Numbered from the stretch's first letter, positions 1 to 13,478 are shown. The stretch is DNA of 64,000 bases from Henckelia pumila (GCF_033568475.1 NC_133123.1:3720001-3784000); one strand, 5' to 3'. Numbers and translations are program-made. Notes: a model not told the origin generated them from the letters alone.

Positions 1-683
1 GTAGAACGTTTTCGGGACGACTACGACGAGCAACCTTCGAAAAAACTTCAAAAATCTTCTATGGTTTTTCTCGTACTGTTTGCGTCGATGGAGGGGAAAG
101 GGAGAAGTGATGGAGGCGGCTAGGGTGAGGCAAAGGAGATTGAACGTGTGATTTTGAGTCTAGGCGTGGGTTTGGGGATTATTTTAAGTAGATAATATTT
201 TTAATAACTAATTAGGAGATAATACCAACTTAAAAAAAATCTCCCAACTAATTCAAATACTAGCTAACTTAATAAAATAATTAAATCCCGAAATAAAGAA
301 TTAAGGGAATTTTAAAGATAATAAAAAGTCATTAAAATGGCTTAATTTGGATAAAAACGGACTCCTAAAATTATTTAAAATCAAATACTGAAAATTTTGA
401 GGAAATAAAACTCAAAATAATATTTTTGGGCTCCTAAAAGACTCATAAAATAATCTGGATAGAAAGTTGTCATCTCGTCCGTCCACGGTCCCGCCTACGC
501 GATAAAATAATTAAAATACTAAAAATCATAAAAATCACTAATTATGGGTTAAATGCTTAAAAAATAAATTAAATCATGCATAAATAATTCACATAATTAT
601 TTAACCCATAAATCACAAATTTAAATAATTAAATATCCTAATTATGCATGCGGATTTACGTATTTAAAATACCGGGTGTTACA
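1..683 (-). repeat. 3' LTR (partial, cut by window edge)
   Basis: This stretch repeats 7567-8249 almost base for base, with two differences noted by eye. On the element strand it begins TGTAACACCC at 683. Only about a quarter of the 2.7-kb LTR is inside the window. Confidence 0.95.
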
Positions 684-698
684 ATTCTCCCCCCCTTA
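684..698 (-). other. Polypurine tract of the Ty3 element
   Basis: A run of G and A on the minus strand (AAGGGGGGGAGAAT) lies directly against the start of the 3' LTR. This is where plus-strand priming is expected in LTR retrotransposons. Confidence 0.85.
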
Positions 699-728
699 AA
701 TTGAATTTCGTCCTCGAAATTAAAGTAC

Positions 729-3700
729 TTACCCGAACAACTCCGGGTACCGAGTCCTCATGTCTGCCTCGGTCTCCCAAGTAGCTTCCTCCTCCGAGTG
801 ATTCAGCCACTGGACTCTGACCATCGATATGACCCGCGTCCTAAGCCTCCGCTCCACCCTAGCCAAAATTCGTACTGGCCTCTCCTCATACACTAGATCT
901 GATGGCAACTGCAAGGGCTCGAAATCCAACATGTGCGACGGGTTGGAGACATATCTCCGAAGCATGGATACATGGAAAACGTTGTGCACTGCCGCTAGCC
1001 CTGGAGGTAGAGCTAACCGGTAGGCCAATGTGCCAACTCTCTCCAAGATCTCGAATGGCCCTATATACCTCGGATTAAGCTTGCCTCTCCGGCCAAAACG
1101 CACTACTCCCTTCATCGGTGACACCTTCAGGAATACGTGATCACCTACAGCGAACTCCAAATCTCGTCGTCTGGCATCTGCATAACTCTTCTGCTGACTC
1201 TGAGCAGTCCTCATCCGATCTCGAATCTGAGTCACTATGTCAGCTGTCTGCTGCACAATCTCAGGACCCAGCAAAATCCGCTCACCAACCTCATCCCAAT
1301 GCACAGGAGATCTACATCTCCTCCCATACAATGCTGCATAAGGAGCCATACCTATAGACGACTGAAAACTGTTGTTATAGGTAAACTCCACTAATGGCAG
1401 TCTAGTCTCCCAAGAGCCCCGAAAATCAATGACACAAGCTCTCAGAAGATCCTCGAGAACCTGGATCACTCTTTCAGACTGACCATCTGTCTGGGGATGA
1501 AATGCTGTACTGAACAAAAGCCTCGTCCCCAAAGCTGTGTGCAGACTCTTCCAAAACGCAGATGTGAATCTCGGATCTCTGTCTGACACAATAGACACTG
1601 GTATGTCATGCAGTCTAACAATCTCTCTGATGTAAAGCTCTGCATACTGTGTCAAAGTATAAGTAGTCCTCACCGGCAAGAAATGAGCTGACTTGGTGAG
1701 TCTATCCACAATCACCCAAATCGCTGTACAACCTCTGGCACTCCTCGGTAAGCCAACCACAAAGTCCATGGTAATATTCTCCCATTTCCATTCCGGAATA
1801 GGAAGAGGTCTAAGAAGTCCTGCTGGACGCTGATGCTCTGCCTTGACTTGCTGACAAGTCAAGCACTCTGACACCACTCTCCCGATGTCACTCTTCATCC
1901 CGGGCCATCAATACAATAGCTGCAAATCTTTGTACATCTTCATACTTCCGGGGTGAATGGAGTACGGAGATGTGTGAGCCTCTGCTAAAATCTCAGCTCT
2001 CAACTGATCGACGTTCGGTACCCACATCCTACCACGGTACTGAATGATACCATCCTCCACTGTATACAAGAGATTACCTCTAGCCTCATCTCTCTGTCTC
2101 CATCGCTGTAACTCCTCATCAGTAGACTGTCCCTCTCTAATCCGATCCCGCAGAACTGGCTGCACCGTCAACACTGACAAGCTCGGTGCATGGCCACTCG
2201 GATAACACTCCAAGCCAAATCTCTGAATCTCGCTCTGTAGTGGTAACTGTACGGTCAAACATGATACCACTGACGACTTCCGACTCAAATCATCGGCCAC
2301 TACATTAGCTTTACCCGGATGGTAGCTAATGTCACAGTCGTAGTCCTTCACCAACTCCAACCATCTGCGCTGTCTCATGTTCAACTCCTTCTGTGTGAAG
2401 AAGTACTTGAGACTCTTGTGGTGTGTGAAAATCTTGCACTTCTCGCCATACAGATAGTGCCTCCAGATTTTCAAAGCGAAAACCACTGCTGCCAACTCCA
2501 AGTAATGCGTCGGATAATTCTGCTCATGAATCTTCAGCTGCCTCGATGCATACGCAATAACCTTACCACACTGCATAAGCACTGCGCCTAAACCTAGTTT
2601 AGACGCGTTGGTGTACACCACTAACTCCTCGTGTGGTACTGTCATCGCTAACACTGGTGCAGTAGTGAGTGCTTCCTTCAGCTGATCGAAGCTCCTCTGA
2701 CAGTCTGAACTCCAGATAAACTTCGCATTCTTCTTGGTCAAGGAAGTCAAGGGTACTGCAATAGAGGAAAAACCCTTGATGAACTTCCGATAATATCCTG
2801 CCAAACCCAAGAAACTGCGAATCTCTGAAGCATTCTTCGGAATACCCCAATTCTGCACTGCCTCAACCTTAGACTGATCAACTGCAATCCCATCTCTCGA
2901 AATAATGTGGCCAAGAAATGCCACCTGCTCAAGCCAAAACTCGCACTTGCTGAACTTGGCATACAACCGATGCTCCCTCAAAGTCTGCAAGGCTGTCTGA
3001 AGATGCTGTCTATGCTCCTCGATGCTCCTAGAATAGATCAAAATATCATCAATAAAGACTATGATGAACTGATCTAGATACGGTTGAAAGACTCGGTTTA
3101 TGAGATCCATGAAAACCGCTGGAGCATTGGTCATCCCAAATGGCATCACTAAGAACTCGTAATGCCCATATCGTGTCCTGAAAGCAGTCTTGGACACATC
3201 TGCATCTCTGACACGCAACTGATGATAACCAGATCGCAGATCGATCTTGGAGAACACTGAAGCTCCCTGCAACTGGTCAAATAAATCCTCTATCCTCGGC
3301 AGTGGATACTTGTTCTTCACTGTGACCCTGTTGAGCTCTCGGTAATCGATGCACAGTCTTATACTGCCATCCTTCTTCTTCACAAATAACACCGGAGCTC
3401 CCCACGGAGAAAAGCTAGGACGAACAAAGCCTTTCTCTAACAACTCCTGAATCTGCTCCTTCAACTCTTTCATCTCGGTAGGAGCAAGTCTGTACGGTGC
3501 CTTAGAGATAGGCACGGTGTCTGGCACTAAGTCGATGCTGAACTCCACATCTCTCACTGGTGGAATTCCTGCAACATCCTCCGGAAAGACATCCGGAAAG
3601 TCACGAACCACCTCTATCTCTGATAATGATCTGCTAGATGGCTCTGAAGTCGTGACAATACTCGCTAGAAACCCCTGGCAACCCCGTCCCAACAACTTCC

Positions 3701-4067
3701 TCGCCTGAATATGAGATATCACCCGAGGAATATCACTGCTCTGAGATGCATGAAAAGTGAACGGGTCGCCTACTGTAGGTCTCACTGACACTGATCTCCG
3801 ACGAAAATCAATCGAAGCTCCATTGACTGTCAACCAGTCCATGCCCAAAATCAAATCGAATCCACTCAATGGCAAAACTACTACATCTGCTCGAATGGAG
3901 TGTCCCTGCAGCTCTAACTCCAGTCCTCGAATAACCTTCGAGGTAGAAATAATCTGCCCTGACGGCATAGTAACATCATACCCACTGTCACTACTCTCAG
4001 GTGTGATGCCTACCCGCCTGATAAACTCCAGGGAGATAAACAAATGCATAGCCCCTGAATCTAGCAA
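729..4067 (-). mobile_element. pol region of the Ty3 element (PR-RT-RNase H-INT-chromodomain)
   Basis: Fossil coding region. Order on the minus strand: aspartic protease (LDSGAMHLF, about 3.8-4.1 kb), reverse transcriptase with FIDDILIYS (about 2.9-3.5 kb), RNase H (about 2.3-2.75 kb), integrase with DRDPRFTS and HPQTDGQSE (about 1.0-2.1 kb), and a C-terminal chromodomain-like stretch (about 0.73-0.9 kb). The chromodomain-like tail is the chromovirus hallmark. The region is largely open but not intact overall. Confidence 0.93.
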
Positions 4068-4329
4068 CGCAAACGTGGAGTTGCCTCCAACTAGAATTCT
4101 CCCTGCACGCAGAAAATTCCCAACAGTTTCATACCACTACTAAATTTTTCCCAACGAGTCACTACAAATTCTTAATTCTAATCACAAGTAAAACATGCTT
4201 CCTATTCTAACATGCAGTTAAATAACCCAAATAACAACAAATTCCAAATTAAAGACGAAATTTTTAACCAAAGGAAAATTATTAAAAGTTAGGGGTAAGA
4301 TATACCAGTGATCAAGGAGGTGTCTGGAT

Positions 4330-5356
4330 CTACCTCCTCGGCCTGCATCACAAACACCCTACCAGCGGTGTTCTTTTTCCTCGGGCAGTTAGCTATCTGA
4401 TGCCCTGGCTCCCTACAGTGGTAGCAAACTCCTGCTCCCAATAGACAAGGTCCCGAATGCATCTTATGGCACTTCGGGCAAGTAGGATAAGCTATGGCAT
4501 TAGGGGCCCCGCCCCTCTGCTGCTGCGGCCTCTACTGCTGTGGCCTCTGCTGTGGATTCGGGCCCTTAGCCGGCCCTGTATACTGCTTCTTCGCAGGAGG
4601 CTGCGAAGATGGTCGCTGATACCCAGCCTGAAACTGCCTCTTCCCTTGCTGCTCTCTCTGAATCTCTCTCTGACCCTCCTCGGAACGCAAGGCTCTACTG
4701 ACTGCAGACTCATAAGTAAGGACGTCTGTCATGCGAACATCATGCTTGATATCCGCCTTCAAACCCTCCACAAACTGCCTCAACTTCTCTGGTGGACTAT
4801 CTGAAATCAGAGGCACAAAGTGACAGCCCCTCTCGAACTGTCTCACATACTCAACCACTGTCTTGTCCCCCTGACGGAGACTCATAAACTCTCGGATCAT
4901 GCGACTGCGCACATCCTCAGTGAAGTACTTGGCGTAGAAGATACGCCTAAACTCTGCCCAGGTCAGTGTAGGAAGGTGAACTCCCCTGGCTGCACCCTCC
5001 CACCAGAGCGCTGCATCACCCCTCAGCATGTACGTCGCACAGTTCACCCTGTCGGTGTCTGTGATCCCCATATAAGCAAAGATGGACTCCAGAGAGCGAA
5101 TCCATCCCTCCGCCACCAAAGGATCGGTGGTACCAACAAACTCCTTGGGTCCCTTATTCTGGAACCTCTCAGCAACGTCCTCCTCATGGGACAACCTGGG
5201 ACGAGTAGCCTGCTGCTCTAACAGAGCAGTAATCCCTGCCATCATATTTGCATTGGCCTGCTCCAATGCTGCAATAGGGTTCTGCGGAGGTGGAGGTGGA
5301 GGTGGAGGTCCCCCACGTCTGTTAACTGGTCTCGGAGGCATTCTGCACCACCACAT
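4330..5356 (-). mobile_element. gag region of the Ty3 element
   Basis: Fossil coding region. It contains a proline-rich N-terminus, a retrotransposon gag core (WWEGAARG, FRRIFYAKYF, LRQGDKTVVEYVRQFER) and a CCHC zinc knuckle (CYHCREPGHQIANC) near 4.38-4.43 kb. It lies between the primer site and pol, as in other Ty3 elements. Broken together with the rest of the element. Confidence 0.9.
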
Positions 5357-5513
5357 ATTTCTTTACGTAAATCGCCATGCATAACTAAGTTGTTTCAAAT
5401 TAATGCTAACTTAAATTCTAAAAATTAAATCATGCTATAAACACTTAAAACTTACAGACCGGTAGCGTGGATTTCTGAGCTCGCATAGCAGTAATGACCC
5501 CTCCAAGGACCGT

Positions 5514-5527
5514 GCTCTGATACCAAC
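5514..5527 (-). other. Primer binding site, initiator tRNA-Met
   Basis: The minus strand reads TGGTATCAGAGC two bases inside the 5' LTR end (LTR ends ...GTTTCA at 5528). This is complementary to the 3' end of plant initiator tRNA-Met and fixes the inner edge of the LTR, showing that the LTR is about 2.7 kb long. Confidence 0.92.
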
Positions 5528-8249
5528 TGAAACGACCCTAACTCTATAATTATTAAATAAATAAATATGCGGAAATTTTTTTTTTTTATATATACTTACT
5601 AAATAAAATATGTACATATATGCCCATACATATATGCACAGAATAAAAAGATTTAAAAATAAATAAATAAATAAACAATTAAATACTTAAATAAAAATGC
5701 ATTCTTTAAAATAAAATAAATATCTGAGTCAAACATTTAGTTAAAAAATACTGCATAAATAAAATGATTAAAATTTGCATGCACTGACAATAATCAATAA
5801 AATATTCAAAACTCACAACCACTGAAAAAATAATATAACGTATGTAACGTGCTGACATAATCAAAACATGCATGTGACTCAGACGTCTATCACGGTCACG
5901 GGGTCACTGCATGCCCGCTCATACATCCTCGCCTCCGGTGGGTACAACCTCATCCTCAATGTACTCACCTGCACCATACCAGTGTAGTGAGCCTAGAGGC
6001 CCAACATGCTAACATAACAAGGGTTTAAAATAATTTAAAACACTTAAATACTAGTACATAACATATACATGAATGAGCATGCTTAAAATATCATAAACAT
6101 AACATAACTTAAATTAACTTAAATATCATAATCATACATAATACATAAACATTGTTGAGCAATTAATTTTCTAACATCGCATGGTTGTATCCGTAGTGTA
6201 ACCTTAAATCATACATTAAATACTGATCAGCGTGAAAACCAACGTACGTGGCGATGACGAATCACCTCTTAAATTGGCAGTAAACTGCCCTTCAATAGGT
6301 CACATATGGGGACGAATCCCCCTTAAATTGTCACACTACTTCAACTTCCAACATAAAATATTTTATTATTGCTCAACCTTAAACATTTAATTATGCATAA
6401 AATTATTTCATGAATGCTTGTACTTAAATAAAAGGTGTGTCCTTCATATATATTTAATTTAATTTCTTACTAACATATAAATATTAAAATAACTTCAATG
6501 CATAAAATAATTAAATATATAATCAGGACACATGCAAATTTCTCACGGATGGTCCTGGACTGCTGGCCCTAACACTCAAGCCCACTTACTTAAATCTGGC
6601 CCATTAACACTGAGACTGGCCCAAATACATACTTAAGCCCAATAAAAATTATTCTAAGCCCAATTAAATAATTAAAGCCCATTAAAACATTCTAGGCCCA
6701 ATAACATACTTAAACTGGCCCAATGGGCCCAAAAGCCCAAAGGCTGACCCAATCATTTCCATGGACTGGCCCAAAAATTCTCATGGGCTTTCAAGCCCAT
6801 AAAAATCATTGGGCTAACTTAAATAAATTATTTAAGTCCCAAATAAAATTATTTGGAGGCCCAAATAATTTTCTAATTAATTTAAAAAAAACCCAAAAAT
6901 ACACCTAAACTATTAAATACTTAGAAATTAAAATACCCGAGCCCGGCCCACCAAACCCGGACCCGGACCACCTGACCCGACCCTAGACCTACCAGACCCA
7001 ACCCTGACCCCAAGACCCGACCCAGCACCCCAGCCCAGCCCAAAACCCGAACCCCCCCCTAGCCCTTCTACCCGCTGCGCGAGCAGCAGCCCTTTAAGGG
7101 CTGCTGCCGCCTTGTTCTGGCCATGGCCGGCCGGAGCGCCGCCGGCAGGACCTTCCCAGGGTCCTGCCGGTCCTAACCCAAGCCACTCCCCGTTGGTTCA
7201 TGGCCCTGCATGGACCAGCCGAGCCTTCTTCCCCATAACCCTAATCTGCAACCACCTAGGACCAACACATGAACCCCTTCGAACCTAGCCCATTCCAGCC
7301 TGAACCGTCTGACCCCAACCGACCCTAAGGCACCCTAGGACACCTCTGGACCGAGCCATCAGCCTTGGACCAATCCATGTAATAAAAACGTGAACATGAT
7401 CAACCAAACAAGAGACATGCGCATACATTCAAAAACTGATTCGATTTTCTGAAATCTAGATTGAAAAATCTGATGCCTACACACACACCCGCATAATAAC
7501 TGATATGGTATGAAAAAGAGAAAGGAAGACATGCCTTTCACCGATGAAAATAATATAACAAAGTGCGTAGAACGTTTCCGGGACGACTACGACGAGCAAC
7601 CTTCGAAAAAACTTCAAAAATCTTCTATGGTTTTTCTCGTACTGTTTGCGTCGATGGAGGGGAAAGGGAGAAGTGATGGAGGCGGCTAGGGTGAGGCAAA
7701 GGAGATTGAACGTGTGATTTTGAGTCTAGGCGTGGGTTTGGGGATTATTTTAAGTAGATAATATTTTTAATAACTAATTAGGAGATAATACCAACTTAAA
7801 AAAAATCTCCCAACTAATTCAAATACTAGCTAACTTAATAAAATAATTAAATCCCGAAATAAAGAATTAAGGGAATTTTAAAGATAATAAAAAGTCATTA
7901 AAATGGCTTAATTTGGATAAAAACGGACTCCTAAAATTATTTAAAATCAAATACTGAAAATTTTGAGGAAATAAAACTCAAAATAATATTTTTGGGCTCC
8001 TAAAAGACTCATAAAATAATCTGGATAGAAAGTTGTCATCTCGTCCGTCCACGGTCCCGCCTACGCGATAAAATAATTAAAATACTAAAAATCATAAAAA
8101 TCACTAATTATGGGTTAAATGCTTAAAAAATAAATTAAATCATGCATAAATAATTCACATAATTATTTAACCCATAAATCACAAATTTAAATAATTAAAT
8201 ATCCTAATTATGCATGCGGATTTACGTATTTAAAATATCGGGTGTTACA
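5528..8249 (-). repeat. 5' LTR, 2722 bp
   Basis: Bounded by TG at 8249 and CA at 5528 on the element strand, next to the primer site. It is long for the family. Inside lie an array of TGGGCY motifs (6.56-6.87 kb) and a GC-rich patch (6.93-7.25 kb); short open frames inside it look like chance. Its 5' edge sits 317 bases upstream of the RH32 start codon, and its own direction of transcription is away from RH32. Confidence 0.92.
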
Positions 8250-8528
8250 ATATTGAACAATTAGTGCTCAAATATCATGTATTTGTATTATATTTTCAAT
8301 ATTTTGTACCGAATTTCATCCGAGAAAAATAACGTGGTCCAGGTAGTGCAAACAACTATTTTTCTGACAGAGATTAATTCTTAATTTAACTTTGTGTTTA
8401 GGGACTGAACACCAATTCACCCAATAATTAATAAGCCATGGGCATTTTCGTATCTTCAAATAAAAAACAATAACAATTATTTTTTAATATTTTATTTATA
8501 TGCATAGTTTTTCATAAACCTCCCTGCA

Positions 8529-8537
8529 AAACCCTAG
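8529..8537 (+). promoter_or_regulatory. Telo-box upstream of RH32
   Basis: AAACCCTAG lies 30 bases before the start codon. Telo-boxes near the transcription start are typical of plant ribosome-biogenesis and translation genes, which fits a pre-rRNA helicase. A motif match only. Confidence 0.5.
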
Positions 8538-8566
8538 TGACAGAACGCCTAACCACCGTCGAAATA

Positions 8567-11500
8567 ATGAGAAAACCCAAAACCAACAAGTTCAAAGTGC
8601 AGAATCGGTTATCCGAGGTCAATGAAATCGAGCTACTCAATTCATGGATCGATTCGGGTAAGCCTGATTCCGGCACCAATCCACTCTCCCAGCCTCGTCC
8701 ACCGGAAAAAGGTCGAATTGGGAGGCTCCCTGACGGTTCCTTTTCTCCCTATTCCGGGGCTGAGAAATTTACTCAACTGCCTATATCGAAGAAAACCAGA
8801 GATGGATTGACGCAATCCAAGTATTCAAAAATGACTGACATTCAGAGGGCCTCGCTCCCACACTCGCTTTGCGGCCGTGACATCCTTGGGGCTGCTAAAA
8901 CGGGGTCTGGGAAGACTTTGGCTTTTGTTATCCCGGTGAGCTTTAGATGATATTGCTGATATTCTTGTACTTCAGTGGTGGCACCGTGTCTGTTTTCGAT
9001 GGTTTTGTCTGAAAATGATAATTAAAAGGCTTTTGTTTGGAATTGAAGTCTTACGGGTTTGTAGCTTGGTCAATGACTTTTGACTGCTCTGTACTTTTGT
9101 CGTGTCGAGTACTAAAACTTGTGGAGGGATCAGGAAATGGAATTCGTGTTAGTAATATATTGGACGATACTGTGTTCAGGTCGAATTCTGTTACCTATGA
9201 TTTTGGAAATGTTTTGGGAACTTTTCTTGTATGTCTCACTAAATGCGGTTTGTATGAAGTACGGAAGTAGATTCGTGATCGCAATGTTTTCTTGTCATGC
9301 AGGTTTTAGAGAAGTTATACAGAGATAGATGGGGTCCAGAGGATGGGGTTGGATGCATAATCATGTCTCCCACTAGAGAATTAGCAGGTCAGCTTTTTGA
9401 AGTATTTAAATCTGTGGGGAGGCACCATGGCTTCAGTGCTGGACTTTTAATCGGTGGTCGCAAGGATGTTGACACAGAGAAAGAGTGTGTAAATGAGCTG
9501 AACATTTTGGTTTGTACTCCAGGTCGACTCCTTCAGCACATGGATGAAACCCTAAATTTTGACTGTTCACAACTTCAGGTCTTCGTTTGGGCAATTTTGC
9601 TTCATCATTTGTGTATTATAGTCCTTCTTGGCTGATAATTGATACATATATCATGCATAACATAGTTATTTTATTAGTAGTATAATCATGTTTTTGGCCT
9701 CTTGCATTGTGTAATTGTGTTTGACTGTGACAAATGTTCACGATGTAGAATAAGACAGTATTTCTTATATGTGATTAATTGTCACGTAGGCAATCGATCA
9801 TGCTTCTATTGTCATCCTCAATTTTTGCGTGCAGTTGCCCTTGCCTGTTCTTGTGTGCCATTAGCAGCTTTCTTTTTTACTATTTTGTTTATTTATTTAA
9901 TTTGGTTGGTTATGGTTTACTCGTACGTTGCTTGTGTGTTTCCTTTCAGCCTGAGCATTGTAGGTCAAGTTTCTTAGCATGGAGAATTGCGGTCATACTT
10001 TTATATAATTTATCATGCTTATGACTTGTGTAACCACTTAATGCCTATTTGTCATGGACAATGTCATCTGTACTTTAGTCAGTTATATTCACAATAAAGA
10101 GGCCACTAAAAATAATTGAGTATCTTTTAATGGAACGTCCAGCATCCCCTCACACTAGGTTCCTAGATGTGTTATATCTGGAGATTCCGCTGGTTTATTC
10201 ACTCTCTGTGTGACTGCTCTTAGATGCGATAAGAAGACAGTTTAATTGACTTGATTTTAGATTTCTGGCTTGGAAACAGGTGTTGGTTCTTGATGAAGCA
10301 GACCGGATTCTTGATGTTGGTTTTAAGAAAGAAGTTAATGCTATAATATCTCAATTACCAAAAAAGAGACAAACATTATTATTTTCTGCAACCCAAACAA
10401 AGTCTGTTCAAGATCTTGCAAGACTCAGTCTGAAAGATCCAGAGTACCTTAGCGTGCATGAGGAGTCTGAAACTGCTACGCCAAATCGTTTACAGCAGAC
10501 AGCTATGGTTGTCCCTCTGGACCAAAAGCTTGACATGTTATGGAGTTTTATAAAGGCACATCTCGGTTCAAGGATACTGGTCTTTATTTCGAGCTGCAAG
10601 CAGGTAATGCTGCATGGACTGTTAAGAGCTAGTATTGATCAAGATGTCTCATCTGCCAATTGTCCCACTGTATCTTTAATTTTTTTTAAAATATAATTTC
10701 CTGTAAGTCAAAGGTTCATTTTTATCCAATGCCTTATGTACAGGTTCTTTTTAGGTCTATGACTGTGACTGATAAGAGGAATGTTTGTATCTGAACATTG
10801 TTTTAAACTTTTAGCGTTTGTGGTCATTCAATTCTGTATGTTGTTTATGTACTTAGGGTTCCTGAAATGGTGTGATTCAGTATCAAGGATGCGAACACAG
10901 GCCAACTCTGTGATGAAACACATATTTTCTATTTTTATTTGTTTTTCCTTTCCTTTTTATTATGAAATTATTGTTCTTGACAACTTTGCTTATCTGGATA
11001 TTGGTGCATTCCACAGGTAAAATTTGTGTTTGAAGCATTCAAGAAACTTCGTCCCGGAATGCCTCTGAAATGTCTCCATGGAAGGATGAAGCTGGAGAGA
11101 CGCATGGGAATATATGCACAATTCTGTGAAAAGAATTCTGTTCTTTTTTCCACTGATGTGGCTTCTAGAGGACTTGATTTTAATAAAGCTGTCGATTGGG
11201 TTGTCCAGGTTGGTTTCTGTTTCTATCCTAATTTAGTTCCCAACTTTGACTAGTGACATAAAATGAAATATCACTTGGAAACATACTACATAAACTTTGT
11301 ATTGGTTTGATTGCCCTTGCACTTCTAGGTAGATTGCCCTGAAGATGTTGCTTCTTACATACACAGAGTGGGGCGCACTGCCCGTTACCTTTCTGGTGGG
11401 AGATCCATCTTATTCCTTACACCCTCAGAAACAAAGATGCTTGAAAAGTTACAAGAGAAAAAGATACCTATTCGATTTATTAAGGTCTGTTCTTTTCTGT

Positions 11501-13478
11501 TTAGTTTTCCTAGTATTTCATTATTTCTTTTTATTGACCCCACAGATACTTGGTTTTTAACCACTGTCAGGTAATATCGAGCATTTTTAATTATTGGAAA
11601 AATTGCATGTTAATATTACTAATTGATAATGATCCTTCGCAGGCAAATACCAAAAGGTTGCAACCTGTTTCAGGATTGTTAAAAGCATTATTAGTCAAAT
11701 ACCCTGATCTGCAATATCTGGCTCAGAGATCCTTTGTAACATATTTGAGGTCTATCCATAAGCAGCGTGATAAGGAGATTTTTGATGTTGCTAAACTTCC
11801 GATAGATGAATTCTCAGCATCACTAGGTCTCCCCATGACCCCAAAGATCCGTTTCCTGAAAACAAAATCTAAGGACAAAAAAGTGTCGGAAGAATTGACC
11901 CTTGCTCCTGAAACCAATGCTACTGAGAACGGATTCGAACGGTCAGAAGAAACTGCCGGCACTGGTATATTGGATGAAGTAGAATTGCATACTGAAGATG
12001 GCCTTAGTTTGAAGATGGCCACTCGGCATTTTGGAGAAGATAATACTCCCGATATTAGAGATGACGGGTACATTCCGCTCTTAACTTTTTTTGTATATTT
12101 ATATTTCTGAACGTTACCTCTTTTTCCAAACTTCTGTTAAGGAAAGGACTTGATTATGGGCATCCCAGAATTTGGAAAAGGCTCCACTTGCATAGAACTG
12201 AGAAATTTATCACAAAATCATTTTGTTTGCTGACAAAATTTTGGTGTCAGATAGGTCTTTATCTACATTTTGTATTATTATATATTTGGAAAAAAGCTGC
12301 AGTGAGGGGTCTTCGTTTCCACTGTGGGTTAATTTACCTTCTGAAAAATGAGTGCTCAATTACTTTGTGTCCATTGCTGATAATGCAATATTTGTTCTTG
12401 CCCATTGTCCATTGCTGATAATGCAATATTTGTTCTTGCCCATTGTATGCAGCGACTCTGAGATGATCACCATCTTCAGATGATCTGGTTATCTTTTTTC
12501 CCCCCCCTTAATCTAAGCTGTTTAATTTTGCAGTCCTGCCACTAGGGTATTAAAGAATAAGAAGCTGAAGATCAATGTGGATAGACCAGCAGGCAAACGG
12601 GTTGTATTTGATGATGATGGTGATTGTGATAGTGATACTTCAACCTCTCCTACAAAACTAGGCAATACCCAGACATGGTCTGATTCCAATAGGCTGGATA
12701 AGGACACAGGTAAACTTTAATGCTATGGATTTGCCCCATAATTCTATCATCAAATGCTAGCAGTTGTGGCTATTTTCTGTGGAATTTTTAAAACGTCCAA
12801 GTAGAAATTAAGCTCATGGGCACTTGAGGCCTTATCCAGTCTAGTTGTCCTATTTCAAATTGTCATCCTAATTATCGGACAAACACTAGTTCCAAACTAG
12901 CAGGTCTCAGCGATTGTGTATCCTTCTCCATTGTGCTTGAAGTTAAACACTGGCCATTTTTCAAATGAAAAACATTGAAAAAAAAAATTATGTCTAATAT
13001 ACCCGTATGCGAAGCATCTTCTTATAGTTAGTGTGTGTCATTCAAGTTGAGCTGCCACTGAATCATAATAAACGATTGAAGAGTTGCCTCATAGTTTTGC
13101 CTGTCCTATCTTGCAGTAAATCAAAGATACACCAAGCTGCGAGAGGAGGTGACTGAGGTAGACAAGGAAGACAAAGCTGCTTACCGCCAACGTTTAAGAG
13201 AAAAGCGAATCAAGCAAAAGATGAAGTTGAAGAGGCGTAGAGATGAGAATGGTGAGGGTGAGAGTGAGAGTGAGGATGAGGATGAGGATGATCTCTCTGG
13301 TCCACACAAAGAGACACCCACTGGTAGAGCACATAAAAAGTTGAAGATCTATCTCCACGATAGTGAAGATGGTGAGATGAGGCAAGGCAAAACGAATACT
13401 AGCATGAGTACCGACTCCATTACTCTTGCAGAGCAAGAGGAATTGGCACTGAAAGTGTTGAGATCGATGCATCCTTAA
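8567..13478 (+). CDS. RH32: DEAD-box ATP-dependent RNA helicase 32 (DDX10/Dbp4 family)
   Basis: Nucleolar ATP-dependent RNA helicase; yeast Dbp4/Hca4 acts in 18S pre-rRNA processing and release of U14 snoRNA. Eight exons: 8567-8935, 9303-9578, 10280-10603, 11017-11208, 11329-11484, 11643-12067, 12534-12709, 13117-13478. The phase is kept throughout, giving about 759 residues, close to the Arabidopsis length. Motifs: AKTGSGKT (110-117), PTRELA (146-151), TPGRL (195-199), DEAD (220-223), SAT (251-253), [10 protein letters not shown] (368-377), HRVGRTAR (399-406). The C-terminal third is charged, with a KLREEV-EVDKEDK block, a basic run and a D/E run typical of the DDX10 branch, ending LKVLRSMHP. 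The first in-frame ATG (8567) gives the usual MRKPKT start. Intron 6 carries a perfect 38-bp tandem duplication. Sure of family; splice sites read by hand. Confidence 0.95.
12370..12445. repeat. Perfect 2 x 38 bp tandem duplication in RH32 intron 6
   Basis: The 38-base unit starting TCCATTGCTGATAATG occurs at 12370-12407 and again at 12408-12445 with no difference seen. It lies in the intron between exons 6 and 7, so no coding effect is expected. Confidence 0.95.

Larger units (their letters stand above)
1..8249 (-). mobile_element. Ty3/gypsy (Tekay-like chromovirus) LTR retrotransposon
   Basis: Fossil element read on the minus strand: 5' LTR at 5528-8249, primer site next to it, a gag region, a pol region (protease, reverse transcriptase, RNase H, integrase, C-terminal chromodomain-like segment), a polypurine tract and a 3' LTR running off the left edge. 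The LTR start TGTAACACCC, the gag-to-chromodomain order and an initiator-Met primer site place it with plant chromoviruses, Tekay/Del-like. Where both LTR copies are visible (683 bases) I see two differences, so insertion is recent, of the order of 0.1-0.2 million years at usual plant rates. Coding is broken in about two or three places. The right flank begins at 8250; the left target duplication is outside the window. Confidence 0.95.

Noticed and set aside
4457-5384. Plus-strand open frames across the gag region
   Set aside because: Shadows of the minus-strand gag sequence; low-complexity Leu/Pro/Gly runs.
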